DNA of 43,293 nucleotides from the NCBI GenBank assembly GCA_020057245.1, contig JAGVGD010000020.1, forward strand, positions 1 through 43,293, read 5' to 3'. Of the stretch, positions 42,632-43,293 are shown in pieces. The notes under the pieces were generated by a model. It was not told the origin of the DNA. It did no database searches and was given only the letters and a program-made list of their open reading frames with translations. Numbering within the stretch: position 1 is the stretch's first letter; every line of letters begins with the position of its first letter. The stretch is from Thiobacillus sp. Lineage in GTDB: Bacteria > Pseudomonadota > Gammaproteobacteria > Burkholderiales > Thiobacillaceae. Position numbers and translations under genes: made by a program.

Positions 42632-43057
42632 TTACGGTTGGGCGGAGTACATCGCAATGAGTTTTTCCCACTGCTCTTTGGTCAGCACTTTTTTCGCGTT
42701 GTCACGGCAGGCCAGCTTGGCCACCACCAGCTTGATTTCCTTGCGCTGCACGGCTTTCACCATGGCCTGAACTTCGGTGTTGCCCTTGCCGTCGAGCATG
42801 GCCTGATTGATGGCCAGACGGTCGGCAATGATGTCCTTTTCCATTTTTTCGCGCTGGGGTTGCGCGACTTTGCGCCAGTCGGCGAGCTTGCCTTGCTGTT
42901 CGGCATTCAGGCCGAGTTCGGCGGTTTGCTTGACCAGGATGGGCATCAGAGACGGCGCAGGCGAAACGTAAGTTTCGAGCAACTGGCGTTCGCCGGCATG
43001 CACGGTGGTTGCGGTCAGAAGAACCAGGGAAAGTGCGAGGGTGCGAAATGCGTTCAT
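42632..43057 (-). CDS. Small periplasmic Spy/CpxP-like (LTxxQ-type) protein
   Basis: 141 residues. Signal peptide LALSLVLLTATTVHA, cleavage expected after Ala21. The mature part is helical and charged, with two LTxxQ-like turns, LNAEQQGKLADWRK and LTKEQWEKLIAMYS, the hallmark of the Spy/CpxP/heavy-metal-sensor family of periplasmic chaperones and stress sensors. One cysteine (LACRDNAKK). AAGGA stands seven bases before the ATG at 43057. Two inverted repeats lie upstream (43087-43132). The role as chaperone or metal-response protein is inferred from fold only. Confidence 0.72.
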   Translation of the reverse strand: MNAFRTLALSLVLLTATTVHAGERQLLETYVSPAPSLMPILVKQTAELGLNAEQQGKLADWRKVAQPQREKMEKDIIADRLAINQAMLDGKGNTEVQAMVKAVQRKEIKLVVAKLACRDNAKKVLTKEQWEKLIAMYSAQP

Positions 43058-43086
43058 GTGCTCATCCTTCAGGTGGGTTGAAAGGC

Positions 43087-43106
43087 ATATTAGGCATTTC
43101 TAATAT
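43087..43106. promoter_or_regulatory. Inverted repeat ATATTAG-N6-CTAATAT upstream of the Spy-like gene
   Basis: Perfect 7-base arms at 43087-43093 and 43100-43106, centred about 40 bases before the ATG at 43057. An operator-like dyad in an AT-rich stretch; regulator not known. Confidence 0.5.
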
Positions 43107-43117
43107 TTGTATGGCAA

Positions 43118-43132
43118 GCGACAAATTGTCGC
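43118..43132. promoter_or_regulatory. 15-base palindrome GCGACAA-A-TTGTCGC
   Basis: Perfect 7-base arms around one central base, 12 bases from the previous dyad and 16 bases from the end of the neighbouring upstream gene. The single-base loop makes a hairpin unlikely, so it looks like a protein-binding site. Confidence 0.5.
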
Positions 43133-43148
43133 ACCCGCGCGCGCGGGC

Positions 43149-43293
43149 CTATTTGCCGAGCAGACGCTTGCCCAGGCTGATCCCGCCCAGCACCAGCGCC
43201 CCGGCCGCAATGCCCGCCAGCGCGTCGATCAGCAGGGGGATCAGCATCGCCAGCACGCCGCCGGCAGCCGGCAGCCCCGACACGCTATGGGCC
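43149..43293 (-). CDS. C-terminal end of a membrane protein, possibly DUF808/YedI family (partial)
   Basis: Only the last 47 codons are in the window, with the stop TAG at 43149-43151; the 5' part lies beyond the right edge. The visible peptide includes GGVLAMLIPLLIDALAGIAA followed by GALVLGGISLGKRLLGK, one or two glycine/alanine-rich membrane helices and a basic end. The pattern resembles the C-terminus of DUF808 (YedI-type) inner-membrane proteins, but so short a piece cannot settle it. Confidence 0.55.
   Translation of the reverse strand, partial: AHSVSGLPAAGGVLAMLIPLLIDALAGIAAGALVLGGISLGKRLLGK

Noticed and set aside
1-43293. tRNA, rRNA, CRISPR arrays, riboswitches, insertion sequences, replication origin
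   Set aside because: I read both strands for cloverleaf-type sequences, regularly spaced repeats, transposase motifs and DnaA-box clusters and saw none I could support.

Overview
The window reads as a chromosomal segment of a high-GC betaproteobacterium. Several features point to a Thiobacillus-like (Hydrogenophilaceae) sulfur or iron lithotroph or a close relative: the dusB-fis-purH-purD order, the ubiE-ubiJ-ubiB block, pilMNOPQ-aroK, PEP-CTERM surface proteins with their PrsK/PrsR/PrsT regulators, and above all a ~542-residue ATP-sulfurylase-like/APS-kinase fusion whose sulfurylase active-site motifs are lost, as in the protein characterised from Thiobacillus denitrificans. The genus is an inference; no rRNA or tRNA gene is visible to confirm it. 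Gene density is high, no intergenic gap exceeds about 260 bases, and I see no insertion sequence, prophage or CRISPR array.

Layout. 1-4087 (minus): dusB, fis, purH and purD (purD runs off the left edge), followed by divergent mscL. 4650-12311 (minus): a four-gene envelope/exopolysaccharide operon transcribed in the order sugar transferase, prsK, prsR, prsT. It is preceded at 12353-12369 by a near-consensus sigma-54 (-24/-12) promoter, and PrsR is itself a sigma-54 activator, so positive autoregulation is likely. 12399-15361 (minus): PBP1A (mrcA) translationally coupled to a small nucleotidyltransferase-like protein. 15551-20548 (plus): the type IV pilus assembly operon pilMNOPQ, closed by a terminator.

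20664-27363 (plus) is the most unusual block. aroK, with no Shine-Dalgarno and a possible leaderless start, is followed without gaps by a secreted beta-helix protein, a membrane protein with three VanZ-like modules, a DHH phosphoesterase and the degenerate-sulfurylase/APS-kinase fusion. aroB, which usually follows aroK, is absent. A PAPS-making kinase next to a DHH enzyme (a superfamily that includes pAp phosphatases), together with carbohydrate/envelope proteins, suggests the hypothesis of a PAPS-linked envelope-modification cassette.

27439-36403: two PEP-CTERM surface proteins (minus) flank a sodium:solute symporter and the ubiE-ubiJ-ubiB ubiquinone genes (minus), phoB-phoR (plus, behind a PHO-box array with an 11-base period) and a HIT hydrolase. 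The exosortase that would process the PEP-CTERM proteins is not in the window. 36616-42414 (minus): a Gcr/'site-specific recombinase' family membrane protein and a 1263-residue FAD/Fe-S/CCG-domain oxidoreductase. 42632-43293 (minus): a small Spy/CpxP-like periplasmic protein and the C-terminal end of a membrane protein.

A short GTGAG-rich dispersed repeat occurs in the fis-purH-purD spacers and, remarkably, inside the reading frame of the large FAD oxidoreductase.
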